From Prevotella sp. P3-122 (GTDB lineage Bacteria; Bacteroidota; Bacteroidia; Bacteroidales; Bacteroidaceae): a DNA stretch of 64,000 nt. A program made the translations under genes and the position numbers. The notes under the pieces were generated by a model. That model saw nothing but the letters and a program-made list of their open reading frames with translations. It had not been told where the DNA came from and made no database searches. The DNA lies in NCBI RefSeq assembly GCF_002251365.1, contig NZ_NPJH01000038.1:31417-95416 (forward strand), read 5' to 3'. The stretch's first letter is position 1, and each line of letters begins with the position of its first letter. Of the stretch, positions 37,015 through 44,811 are shown in pieces.

Positions 37015-37356
37015 ATGAAACGGCGGATATTGACATACGGCGGTTACTTTGAGGCATTCATGAACACCTTGAATGAAAAAGAACAGGAGAAAATCCAATA
37101 TGGACTTCTCCTGCTCAAAAACCAGGACAGACTTCCCAAGAAGTTCGTCAAACTTATCAGGGATGGCCTGTATGAGTTGCGTGCCGAATATGGAGGCAAC
37201 ATCTTTCGGGTGTTCTTCATATTCGACGAAGGCAAGGTCGTTGTCCTGTTCAATGGCTTTCAAAAGAAAAGCCAGAAGACTCCACCAAATGAAATAGAAA
37301 AAGCATTAAAGATAAAGGAGGCATATTATGCAGACAAACAATCATCAAATCGTTGA
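37015..37356 (+). CDS. higB: RelE/HigB-type toxin (Gp49-like)
   Basis: 113 residues from the ATG at 37015, the start nearest the promoter. The fold signature is that of phage-derived Gp49/HigB toxins: an N-terminal helix pair, then IRDGLYELRAEYGGNIFRVFFIF and VVLFNGFQKKSQKTP. Such toxins cleave mRNA on the ribosome. The gene overlaps the antitoxin gene by 29 bp, toxin first, as usual for higBA. It interrupts the polymorphic-toxin array between two copies of a dispersed repeat. Confidence 0.85.
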   Translation: MKRRILTYGGYFEAFMNTLNEKEQEKIQYGLLLLKNQDRLPKKFVKLIRDGLYELRAEYGGNIFRVFFIFDEGKVVVLFNGFQKKSQKTPPNEIEKALKIKEAYYADKQSSNR

Positions 37357-37633
37357 CTACGATTTAGTTCTTGACCAGAAGTTTGGCAAGGAGGGGACTC
37401 CTGAGCGTATAAAGGCAGAAGAGGATGCATTCTCTTTCTATTCCGGTCAGATACTGCTCGATGCACGCAAGGAGGCAAAAGTGACGCAAACCGAGTTGGC
37501 AAGACGCATCAACTCCACCAAGTCTTATATATCCAAGGTGGAGAATGGTGTCATCGTGCCCAGTGTAGGTGCATTCTATCGCATCATCAATGCACTTGGA
37601 ATGAGGGTGGAGGTGGTTAAGCCGATATATTGA
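37328..37633 (+). CDS. higA: HigA-type antitoxin, helix-turn-helix
   Basis: 101 residues. An XRE-type helix-turn-helix occupies about residues 47-98 (KVTQTELARRINSTKSYISKVENG). The N-terminal segment likely wraps the toxin. It normally neutralises HigB and represses its own operon. It is translated from a start inside higB. Confidence 0.85.
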   Translation: MQTNNHQIVDYDLVLDQKFGKEGTPERIKAEEDAFSFYSGQILLDARKEAKVTQTELARRINSTKSYISKVENGVIVPSVGAFYRIINALGMRVEVVKPIY

Positions 37634-37668
37634 TTTGGGGCTCCACCACCTTCGGGTCATAGGGACTT

Positions 37669-37723
37669 GGGTCATAGGGGCAGGCGCCTTGGTTCACTTT
37701 TTCGGGTCGATGAACCTGTCCGT
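37669..37723 (+). repeat. Second copy of the dispersed repeat seen at 36872-36926
   Basis: GGGTCATAGGGGCAGGCGCC and following bases match 36872-36926 apart from a few differences. The two copies bracket higBA, so the pair could have entered or been duplicated by recombination between them. Confidence 0.6.
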
Positions 37724-37727
37724 GTAA

Positions 37728-38546
37728 TTCCGGACGACCACAAAGAGTGCCTTCACAGGTGGCTTCTGGGGCGCATTGGGCGGAATGGCTAACTTCGGCA
37801 TAGGTTCTTTAGGCGGAGACTGGTACACAAGGATGGCTCTGCACTCAATCTCTGACGGAACAATGGAGGCTTTGCAGGGCGGACACTTTGAGCATGGGCT
37901 GTATGTGGGCATGGTTTCTGCTGGAGGCAACGAACTGATTTCAGGCTATGCCAATCACATGACTGATGTTGGGACAATAGCTACAAGCGCTGTTCTTGGC
38001 GGCGTAGTGTCGGAGATTGGTGGCGGCAAGTTTGCCAACGGCGCAATGACATCTGCTTTTCAGATGATGTACAACCACATGATTCATGATAGAATGAGCA
38101 AACATGACAAATTATTTGTTTGTTCAAAAACGGAATATGACGATTGGGAAAATCGTGTTAGGAAGAAAGCTTTTAATTATATGATAAATCGGTCTAAATT
38201 TACGAACTGTGAAGTTGCCGCTGCTGTGTTAGAAAACGGCTCAATATTAGTATTTCGGGATGGTGAAAATGGTGAATATCACAGTATAAACTATTTTGTC
38301 AATTTATCGGATGATCCCAAGACTTATGTCAGTATCAATGGACAATATGAACCAGTATCTTTCCAAGTACATACTCACCCGTATATCCCTAATACCCCAG
38401 ATGATCCTATAGGTATAAAGGGAGCTGATAGCGTGATGGCAAATAAACGTTTTAATGGGATTGTACACGTATTGAATGTTCAAGATAAGAAATTTTACAG
38501 TGTCACAACAAGTCAACCAACAAAATACAACATAATACCATGGTAA
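37728..38546 (+). CDS. C-terminal part of a polymorphic toxin with a JAB/JAMM-like domain (unit 4)
   Basis: The frame is open from 37728 but has no natural start (a TTG at 37776 and ATG at 37785 are possible), so the long carrier part is missing. Residues after KSAFTGGFWGALGG form a glycine-rich pre-toxin segment. GGGKFANGAMTSAFQMMYNHM is the linker typical of Rhs-like toxins in this phylum. The last 140 residues are the toxin. HTHPYIPNTPDD with a later GADS resembles the HxHP...D zinc signature of JAB/JAMM or DUF4329-type toxin domains. The next gene overlaps its end by 7 bp and is a lipoprotein, the probable immunity protein. Confidence 0.6.
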   Translation, partial: FRTTTKSAFTGGFWGALGGMANFGIGSLGGDWYTRMALHSISDGTMEALQGGHFEHGLYVGMVSAGGNELISGYANHMTDVGTIATSAVLGGVVSEIGGGKFANGAMTSAFQMMYNHMIHDRMSKHDKLFVCSKTEYDDWENRVRKKAFNYMINRSKFTNCEVAAAVLENGSILVFRDGENGEYHSINYFVNLSDDPKTYVSINGQYEPVSFQVHTHPYIPNTPDDPIGIKGADSVMANKRFNGIVHVLNVQDKKFYSVTTSQPTKYNIIPW

Positions 38547-39094
38547 AAACTATACAGAGAATTATATTGCTCGTAGCATTTGGGTATACATTATGCTTTT
38601 GTTCAGAACAGACAAGCAGCCGAAAAGAGTGCGAATTTGTTCTGAACAATAAAGAACTGAAACGGGAAATTCTATACTATCTGTCATTAACCGACAAATA
38701 TGATTATGGTATTCCTACAACCTGTCACATATTCTATCAGCAGATAAATGACAGTATTGACAGGTTCGAGGTGATGCTCCTTGCCAATGGTGAGGACTTC
38801 AGAAACAATCCCTATATTATAAAAGCGTGCCTAAACAATAAAGATGTTTTCTTACATTATGGAGCTTCCTCTAAAATGGACAACACAAATTCATCGTATT
38901 TGGTGATGACAGATAGGGCATACGAGAATATTCTAAAAGAGTATTATCCTAAACAATATGACGAATATCTGTCAAACAGGAACAAAAGAATAAAAAAAAG
39001 CACAATTGTCGGACTTGACAGTCCTACATATATTCTTTGTTTCAGAAATGGGATGCTATACAGTAAACAAATGTTGGGGCTTATCCCAAAATAA
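38540..39094 (+). CDS. Putative immunity lipoprotein of unit 4
   Basis: 184 residues with a hydrophobic N-terminus ending LCFC, a plausible though untidy lipobox. The mature part has no family I recognise. Its start overlaps the toxin stop by 7 bp (TGGTAA-type junction), the tightest coupling in the array, and it is AT-rich like the toxin. If it is a lipoprotein, the protected target lies outside the cytoplasm. Confidence 0.55.
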   Translation: MVKTIQRIILLVAFGYTLCFCSEQTSSRKECEFVLNNKELKREILYYLSLTDKYDYGIPTTCHIFYQQINDSIDRFEVMLLANGEDFRNNPYIIKACLNNKDVFLHYGASSKMDNTNSSYLVMTDRAYENILKEYYPKQYDEYLSNRNKRIKKSTIVGLDSPTYILCFRNGMLYSKQMLGLIPK

Positions 39095-39212
39095 TGTTTT
39101 ATGCTATTCTTGGCAGAATAAAATATTATTCGTTTTTTTTGCGGCAACAAAACGTTATATCGCATGGCAACGACAGAAGATAGGTTTCTATATAAGACTT
39201 TTGCAACAAAAT

Positions 39213-39243
39213 GCCCGAGATTCATGTTCTGTGAGTCTCGGGC
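39213..39243 (+). terminator. Terminator closing the toxin/immunity array
   Basis: An 8-bp stem, GCCCGAGA / TCTCGGGC, followed by TGTTTGT. The stretch 39095-39212 has no gene. Confidence 0.65.
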
Positions 39244-39251
39244 TGTTTGTA

Positions 39252-39298
39252 GTACGGTGTTTGAGCATTGGCTAACTGGTGAAAGTCTCCAACGAGCC
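39252..39298 (+). mobile_element. 5' remnant of a group II intron just behind a terminator
   Basis: GTACGG... then GAGCATTGGCTAAC, GGTGAAAGTCTCC and GAGCC match the first 45 bases of the intron starting at 61554 (GTACGC..., GAGCATTGTCTAAC, GGTGCAAGTCCC, GAGCC). The similarity then fades. As with the longer intron, the first base lies just after a terminator hairpin and its T-rich tail. Confidence 0.55.
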
Positions 39299-39325
39299 AT
39301 ATTGAAGCAACATCAAACCATCTTC

Positions 39326-40546
39326 TTACTTCGCTAATGGCCATGTGAGGTATCTGTGCAGGAGATAGAAGTTGGAGGCGAGAAGATACAAGGTGATGAC
39401 GAGAACGGGCAGGGCAAGCCATTTGTGACGCCTGACGGCATAGCCTGTAGCAATAGGTATGACGAATGCCCAATGGGCTGTCATGATTTGTACCTCGTCT
39501 ATGGCGAAGCCTAAGAGGATGTGAAGGGTGGCGTTGAATGTGAGGATGGCGGCAAGCAGCCACAGCAGCCGCTCGCGTCGGCCATACCACATGCCAAGGA
39601 CGAATATGACGGCATAGGCTGCCTCTATGGCATAGCTTCCCCACCAGAGATAGCGCACGATGACGGGCCGGTGCCAGAGCACGTCGCCGAGGATATGCTT
39701 GCGGTGGAACTGTATGGACTCTCCGAGCATGTTCTCAACCACTATCTCGGTCTTGGTGATGTTGTCCTTTATCCATTTCGTCGTGCTGTCTGTCTGCCGC
39801 TGGAAGATGAGTACGGATGACAGCAGGAATATTGTCGGGAGGACATAGGCGGCGAGCAAGCGCCGTGGCCTCAGGGCGTCGCGCCCATGGAAGATGATGT
39901 CGGCGAGGAATACCACCACTCCGTTTGTGAGCGTCACTCCTGCCGTGAGCGTATAGAGAAGGCATTGCGTTGCTGTGCTTACGGTGCTGCGTGTGGCATG
40001 TTGGTGGATGACGAGGAGCAGGAGGAACAGCGACAGGCAGAAATGGTCGGGTACGATGAGCGACACCATAATATATGCGAAGGAGAGGAAGAAGACAGTG
40101 AGCAGCGTGGCTGTCCATCGTCCTGTTCCTACTGCACGTACGAGTATGCTGCGCATGAGCAGGGCAGAGCCATAGCCACAGCCGAATAGCAATGCTCCGC
40201 AGACAAACTGCACGCAGTTGGCACCCGTGAGCTGCCACAGCAGGCTGTTGATGGCGTATAGCGGCCATACGAGCCATGCCAGCAGGGGATGGCGCAGGAT
40301 ATCGTAGCCCATGTGCCAGTCGGTGACGACATGATAGGTTAAGGGGTCGAAGCCTGCCATGTGGAAATTGGCCATGAAGACATGCCATGAGCTGTCATCA
40401 TAGTGCATGAACTGGTCAAGAAACCGGGCTATGAAGAAGTAGTGGAGGACAAGCAGCAGCAGGGCGATGAGTGCCGGTGACAGCCAGTGGTCAAGTTTGG
40501 TGCCCGATAGTCTTGATTTGAGGTCGCTTATGTTAGGAACTGGCAT
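39326..40546 (-). CDS. Polytopic membrane protein, possible GT-C glycosyltransferase (paralogue 2)
   Basis: 406 residues from the ATG at 40546, which overlaps the preceding gene by 19 bp; an ATG at 40564 is the alternative. About ten membrane spans. The first loop carries HYDDSSWHVF, an acidic pair placed like the catalytic Asp of GT-C enzymes. FHMAGFDPLTYHVVTDW, then RHPLLA, and near the end MTAHWAFVIPIA are shared with the preceding gene product, so the two are paralogues. It closes the eight-gene envelope operon. The family is uncharacterised to my knowledge. Confidence 0.65.
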   Translation of the reverse strand: MPVPNISDLKSRLSGTKLDHWLSPALIALLLLVLHYFFIARFLDQFMHYDDSSWHVFMANFHMAGFDPLTYHVVTDWHMGYDILRHPLLAWLVWPLYAINSLLWQLTGANCVQFVCGALLFGCGYGSALLMRSILVRAVGTGRWTATLLTVFFLSFAYIMVSLIVPDHFCLSLFLLLLVIHQHATRSTVSTATQCLLYTLTAGVTLTNGVVVFLADIIFHGRDALRPRRLLAAYVLPTIFLLSSVLIFQRQTDSTTKWIKDNITKTEIVVENMLGESIQFHRKHILGDVLWHRPVIVRYLWWGSYAIEAAYAVIFVLGMWYGRRERLLWLLAAILTFNATLHILLGFAIDEVQIMTAHWAFVIPIATGYAVRRHKWLALPVLVITLYLLASNFYLLHRYLTWPLAK

Positions 40547-41928
40547 ACGAGTGTGATGTTCCATCCGAAGAGGAATGACGTGATAATAATTATTATTGAG
40601 CGGAATATCCAGGCGAATTGTGGATTTATGAGCCTCAGGAAGAAGGCCATGGCTATTGGTATGACGTATGCCCAGTGGGCCGTCATGATGTATGCCTCGT
40701 TGAGGCCGAAGCCCAGTCCTACGTGCAGCGTCATGTCGAGCAGGAAGTATGCCATGCACGACCATAGGAACGTGTTTCGCAGTCCGCACAGTATGCCAAA
40801 TATGAAGAGCAGCACGATAATTGCCTCGACGATATAGTTTGTAGCCATGGTGTAGTGGACTATCATTGGTCTCTTGCGCAGAACGTCTTGCAGCAGATAG
40901 TCCTTATGCAGCTGAATGCCCTCACCGAATACGTTCTCCACCAGCGATTCCCAACGTGGCGTGGTTACGTCAGTCCAGCTCAGGAAGCCCTTTTTGGCAA
41001 TGGGCGCTCCTGCTACCTTGCGTTTCGGCTTTGCCTTTGTGTTTTTCGCAGGCTCTGGGGTCTTGCCCTGAGCCAGCATCACCGAGTCTCTCTGTGCCTT
41101 GGCAAACTCGGCGGCCTTTTTCCTTGCTGCTTCCTTCTTGGCCTTGGCCTTATGGCGTGCTTGCTCAGTAGGGTATACAAACACCCGGTATTCCCATCGG
41201 GCTATTCCCCAGAGGAGGAGCGACGGAAGCAGAACCGCCAGAAGCAGGAATGCGGGGTGGAAGAACTTGCGCCGGTTGACGAAGAGAGCCGACAGGAACA
41301 CCTTCAGACCATTGTTGAGTGACGTGCCGGCCGTGAAGACAAAGTAGACGATGGTTTGCCATATCTTCATAGGCCTGCGGCTGGCCAGCCTGCGTCCCGT
41401 GACATAGAGCGAGAGAATGAGCATCATGCTGGAGAAGATGAAATGGTCGGGAACCATGGCCGCCAGCATGATGAAGGCAAACGACTGGTAGAGTGCCACG
41501 AGGAGCGTGGAGTCAAAGCGGTCGAGGAGTGTTATCTCGCGCAGTATTCTGTAGAGGAATATGTCGGCATAGAATGCGCTGCCCACCTGCATGGCGGCAA
41601 CGATGAAGATGGCGCAGTTGATGCCCGTGATGAACATCAGGGCCTGGTTGAGCAGGTAGGCGGGGTACATGAAGAAAGCCAGCAGAGGATGGCGGAAGAC
41701 ATTGTAGCCTGCCGACCAGTCGCTCACGACACTGAGCGTTATGGGGTCGAAGCCGGAGATGTGGAAGTTGCGTATGAACAGGGGCCAGTAGTATTTCTGC
41801 AGCGGGGTGAAGAGGCTGTAGTAGTGGGCTATGACGATGGCATTGAGAGCCAGCAGCAGGAGCAGCAGCACGGTGGCGAGCATGCGTTCCTCGCGCCTTA
41901 TGGCGAATATGCGTAGGATGTTTCTCAT
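40528..41928 (-). CDS. Polytopic membrane protein, possible GT-C glycosyltransferase (paralogue 1)
   Basis: 466 residues from the ATG at 41928, which overlaps the GtrA gene stop by 4 bp (ATGA). It shares FHISGFDPITLSVVSDW, RHPLLA and MTAHWAYVIPIA with paralogue 2 but lacks the DD in the first loop (KYYWPLF instead). A lysine/alanine-rich cytoplasmic or periplasmic loop (about 265-330, KAKAKKEAARKKAAE) is inserted in the middle. The pairing of one member with and one without the acidic loop could mean a catalytic and a helper subunit. Confidence 0.65.
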   Translation of the reverse strand: MRNILRIFAIRREERMLATVLLLLLLALNAIVIAHYYSLFTPLQKYYWPLFIRNFHISGFDPITLSVVSDWSAGYNVFRHPLLAFFMYPAYLLNQALMFITGINCAIFIVAAMQVGSAFYADIFLYRILREITLLDRFDSTLLVALYQSFAFIMLAAMVPDHFIFSSMMLILSLYVTGRRLASRRPMKIWQTIVYFVFTAGTSLNNGLKVFLSALFVNRRKFFHPAFLLLAVLLPSLLLWGIARWEYRVFVYPTEQARHKAKAKKEAARKKAAEFAKAQRDSVMLAQGKTPEPAKNTKAKPKRKVAGAPIAKKGFLSWTDVTTPRWESLVENVFGEGIQLHKDYLLQDVLRKRPMIVHYTMATNYIVEAIIVLLFIFGILCGLRNTFLWSCMAYFLLDMTLHVGLGFGLNEAYIMTAHWAYVIPIAMAFFLRLINPQFAWIFRSIIIIITSFLFGWNITLVCQFLT

Positions 41929-42329
41929 TGCTTCTTTAGGAAATATCTGACAAGGATGAAGTTTATTGGTACGCAGATGGCGAACACGGGTATCAGCGCA
42001 AGGTCCTTGGGCAGGCCAAGCCACAACATCAGGGCCAGCGTCGCTGTCTGCAGGGTGTAGTTGATGAGATGTGAGAAGGCGAAGCCCAGCCCGCGCCTTG
42101 CCGTCGATTTCACCTGGAAGGTGTAGTGCGTAGAGGCCACGTAGTTGAAGGCGAAGCTCAGTGCGTAGGCGATGGTGTTTGCCAGGGTGGGGTGTACAAG
42201 CCTGTTGAGCAGTACGTACAGTCCGTACTGCAGGAGCGTGGCCACTGCGCCCACAATGCCGAAGCGCACCACTTCGCGGAGCCTGTTGCTGTCAGTCGCC
42301 GAAGGGCTTGTAGTATGATTTGTCTGCAT
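41925..42329 (-). CDS. GtrA family membrane protein
   Basis: 134 residues, four membrane spans, with FGIVGAVATLLQYGLYVLL at the start and NYVASTHYTF in the second span, as in the GtrA family. GtrA proteins are proposed to help move polyprenyl-phosphate-linked sugars across the inner membrane. The gene starts inside the 3' end of the HAD gene (38-bp overlap) and ends in an ATGA overlap with the next gene. Confidence 0.85.
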   Translation of the reverse strand: MQTNHTTSPSATDSNRLREVVRFGIVGAVATLLQYGLYVLLNRLVHPTLANTIAYALSFAFNYVASTHYTFQVKSTARRGLGFAFSHLINYTLQTATLALMLWLGLPKDLALIPVFAICVPINFILVRYFLKKQ

Positions 42330-42909
42330 AGTCTATCATCTCTTTGTCGCCTCTGCTGTCGCCATAGGCGGTGATGAGGCATTGTTCTCTGCTTATGTTG
42401 AGGCTGTCGAGGTATTCCTGTATGCGTCTTGCCTTCTCTGCTCCGTAGCAGTTGGCACCATCTATGTGGCCTGTAATCTTCCCGTTGCTCACCTCCAGTC
42501 TTGTTCCTGTAACGGTGGTTTCGGCTCCGAACGCCAGTTCCGCCATCTTGCTTACCCAGTTTTCCGCGCTTGCGCTGACGATGACGGTTTGTTGCCCTTT
42601 GGCATTGAGCGTGCGTATCATGTCAATGGCCTGCGGACGGATGAGGTCCTGGCGTGCTTGCGCGAAGTCGTTGCACAGCCGGTTGAAGTCGGCTTCGGGC
42701 ATGCCGCCAAAGAACCATGCCAGCAGCCGCTCCTTGGCACGCCAGTTGGGGTAGAGGCCCAGCTTCATCAGTATGAGGAGGGGGCTCAGGCAGGCCAGTC
42801 CCGTGAGCAGTCCCGTGGTGCCACGCACAAACCTTATCAGTTCTATCATGGTGTCGGCAGTGGTCAGCGTGCCGTCGAAGTCGAAGGTATGTATATATGT
42901 CTTCTGCAT
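42292..42909 (-). CDS. HAD-superfamily hydrolase, subfamily IB
   Basis: 205 residues with all four HAD motifs: FDFDGTLT (about 9-16), VIVSASAENW, GAEKARR and AYGDSRGDKEM. Subfamily IB phosphatases of this kind are frequently fused to UbiA prenyltransferases, or encoded next to them, in polyprenyl-phosphoribose pathways. Here the gene sits 4 bp after the UbiA stop. The likely substrate is a polyprenyl-linked 5-phospho-sugar. Confidence 0.85.
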   Translation of the reverse strand: MQKTYIHTFDFDGTLTTADTMIELIRFVRGTTGLLTGLACLSPLLILMKLGLYPNWRAKERLLAWFFGGMPEADFNRLCNDFAQARQDLIRPQAIDMIRTLNAKGQQTVIVSASAENWVSKMAELAFGAETTVTGTRLEVSNGKITGHIDGANCYGAEKARRIQEYLDSLNISREQCLITAYGDSRGDKEMIDYADKSYYKPFGD

Positions 42910-42913
42910 GTTG

Positions 42914-43792
42914 TCAGAGTATGTATATCAGTGTGAGGAATGTCAGTCCCCATGCTACTACCACTAACTGCAGGAACCGGTCGCTGAGAATGGCTTTCGT
43001 CGGGTCGCCGCTCTTCTGGTCGACAACGGCAATCTGTATGTACCGCAGCAGTCCCACGAGCACGAATATGCTCGTGAGGTACAGGTGGTTGGTGTTGAAG
43101 TTCGATGTCACCTCTGCCGATACGGTGTACATGATGTAGCATACGAGGGTTACGGAGCCTGTAATGGTGATGGCCTCGTTGATGAACGTGAGGTTGTAGC
43201 GTATGGTGTTCTTGCGTGGCGCCTCGCCCGTGGCGTTCATCCGCAGCACGTCGTCGCGCCGTTTGGCGAACGAGAGGAAGAGTGTCAGGAGGAATGTCAT
43301 CAGCACCAGCCAGTGGCTCACGGTCACCTCGGTAGCCGCACCGCCTGCCAATATGCGCAGTACGAAGCCGAAGGCAATGATGCACACATCGATGATGGCA
43401 TAGTCCTTGAGCTTTGAGCAGTAGGCGATGTTCAGCAGCCAGTAGAAGGTAAGGATGCCGCCCACGGTGAGCCACAGGCTGTCGAGCAGTGAGGCCACGG
43501 CGAGTGATGCGGCGAAGAGTGATGCCATGAGCAGGTAGGCCACGCGCATGCTGATGGCTCCCGAGGCTACGGGGCGGTGGCATTTTACGGGATGGCGCCT
43601 GTCGGCCTCTACGTCTACGACATCGTTGAAACAGTATATTGATGATGCCGAGAGGCTGAAGGCCACGAAGGTGATGATGGAGGCAATGATGTCCGAGGTG
43701 TCGAGCAGCGAACCTCCAAAGAACATAGGGAAGAACACGAAGGTATTCTTCAGCCATTGCTTTGGGCGTATGAGTTTCAGTATATTCTTCAT
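42914..43792 (-). CDS. UbiA-family prenyltransferase (polyprenyl-phosphate phosphoribosyltransferase-like)
   Basis: 292 residues from the ATG at 43792, in ATGA overlap with the upstream acyltransferase stop. About eight or nine spans. The first Asp-rich motif is NDVVDVEADRRHP and the second region is DVCIIAFGFVLRILAGG. IRPKQWLKNTFVFFP at the start is typical of the decaprenyl-phosphate phosphoribosyltransferase branch rather than quinone or heme enzymes. It would move phosphoribose from PRPP to a polyprenyl phosphate. Confidence 0.85.
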   Translation of the reverse strand: MKNILKLIRPKQWLKNTFVFFPMFFGGSLLDTSDIIASIITFVAFSLSASSIYCFNDVVDVEADRRHPVKCHRPVASGAISMRVAYLLMASLFAASLAVASLLDSLWLTVGGILTFYWLLNIAYCSKLKDYAIIDVCIIAFGFVLRILAGGAATEVTVSHWLVLMTFLLTLFLSFAKRRDDVLRMNATGEAPRKNTIRYNLTFINEAITITGSVTLVCYIMYTVSAEVTSNFNTNHLYLTSIFVLVGLLRYIQIAVVDQKSGDPTKAILSDRFLQLVVVAWGLTFLTLIYIL

Positions 43793-44811
43793 TTCGCAAT
43801 GATTTTGCATGTTACTTTCTCTATCAGTGTGTGCAGCAGCCATGCCAGCGGCATTGTGATGACTGCCGTCAGAAGGAATGTGGGCCAGTAGCCGAGGTGC
43901 ATCTTCTCGATGTGGCACAGCACGAAGTGGCTGTGTATGAGGTATGCCTCAAGGCTCACCGCCCCTACGAAGCGCATCAGGCTGTTCACTCTGGCCGGCA
44001 TGCGCCGGAAGATGCGGTTGAGCAGCATGATGGTCGTTATGGTGAAGGGAATGTACAGCATCCTCTCCACGAACAGCGGAAAGTGGCCGTGGCGCTGTTG
44101 CTCCAGATAGAGGCATGTGCCGAAGGTCAGTGTCCATATGGCCGCGAGCATCCATACGGCCTGTCCGTCGATGGTCTGCTTGCGCTGGACTATAGAGCCG
44201 AAGTTGATACCTAAGAGGAATATGGGCACGCGGCTCCAGAATATCTCCAGATGGCCTACGGCATTGTGGATGGGTATCACCCATTGCACCATCACGCACC
44301 AGATGATGCTTATCAGCGGCAGCCACCGGTACATGGGGTGCTTGCGTATTAGTATCATGTAGAATGGCGCAATGGTGTAGAGCATCATGATGGCGGGAAT
44401 ATACCAGAAGGTAAGCTCGTCATAGAGCCAGAAGTCCCAGTTGATGGTGATGTCGCCGATGAGGTCAGCCCATTCTTTTATGGTGGTGCCGTGGAAGCGC
44501 GGTATGTAGTAGGCGCTGGCCATGATGAGCCAGGCGGGGTAAATGCGGACGTAGCGGTTGCGGAAAAAGCGCAGCAGCATGCTGCGGATGTCCATGCCCG
44601 AGTCTGCCATGCGGGACCAGGAATACCACAGCCCGACACCGCTCAGGAAGAGGAAGATGTCAACACCCACGTTGCCCGTGCGCCTGAGACCGAAGAAGGG
44701 GTCCCAGCGGTCGAGACCAACGTGGAAAAGGATGATGAACAGCATCGCCGCGCCCATCTGCTCACCGCGGAAGCGGCTGATGTTGGCAAGCTCGATATCG
44801 GGTATTCTCAT
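43789..44811 (-). CDS. Acyltransferase family 3 membrane protein (second in operon)
   Basis: 340 residues with about ten spans. The family signatures are RGEQMGAAMLFIILFHVG near the start and GNVGVDIFLFLSGVGLWYSW. Such proteins O-acetylate or succinylate envelope sugars. It shares 4-bp overlaps with both neighbours, a clear sign of one transcript. Confidence 0.85.
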   Translation of the reverse strand: MRIPDIELANISRFRGEQMGAAMLFIILFHVGLDRWDPFFGLRRTGNVGVDIFLFLSGVGLWYSWSRMADSGMDIRSMLLRFFRNRYVRIYPAWLIMASAYYIPRFHGTTIKEWADLIGDITINWDFWLYDELTFWYIPAIMMLYTIAPFYMILIRKHPMYRWLPLISIIWCVMVQWVIPIHNAVGHLEIFWSRVPIFLLGINFGSIVQRKQTIDGQAVWMLAAIWTLTFGTCLYLEQQRHGHFPLFVERMLYIPFTITTIMLLNRIFRRMPARVNSLMRFVGAVSLEAYLIHSHFVLCHIEKMHLGYWPTFLLTAVITMPLAWLLHTLIEKVTCKIIAK

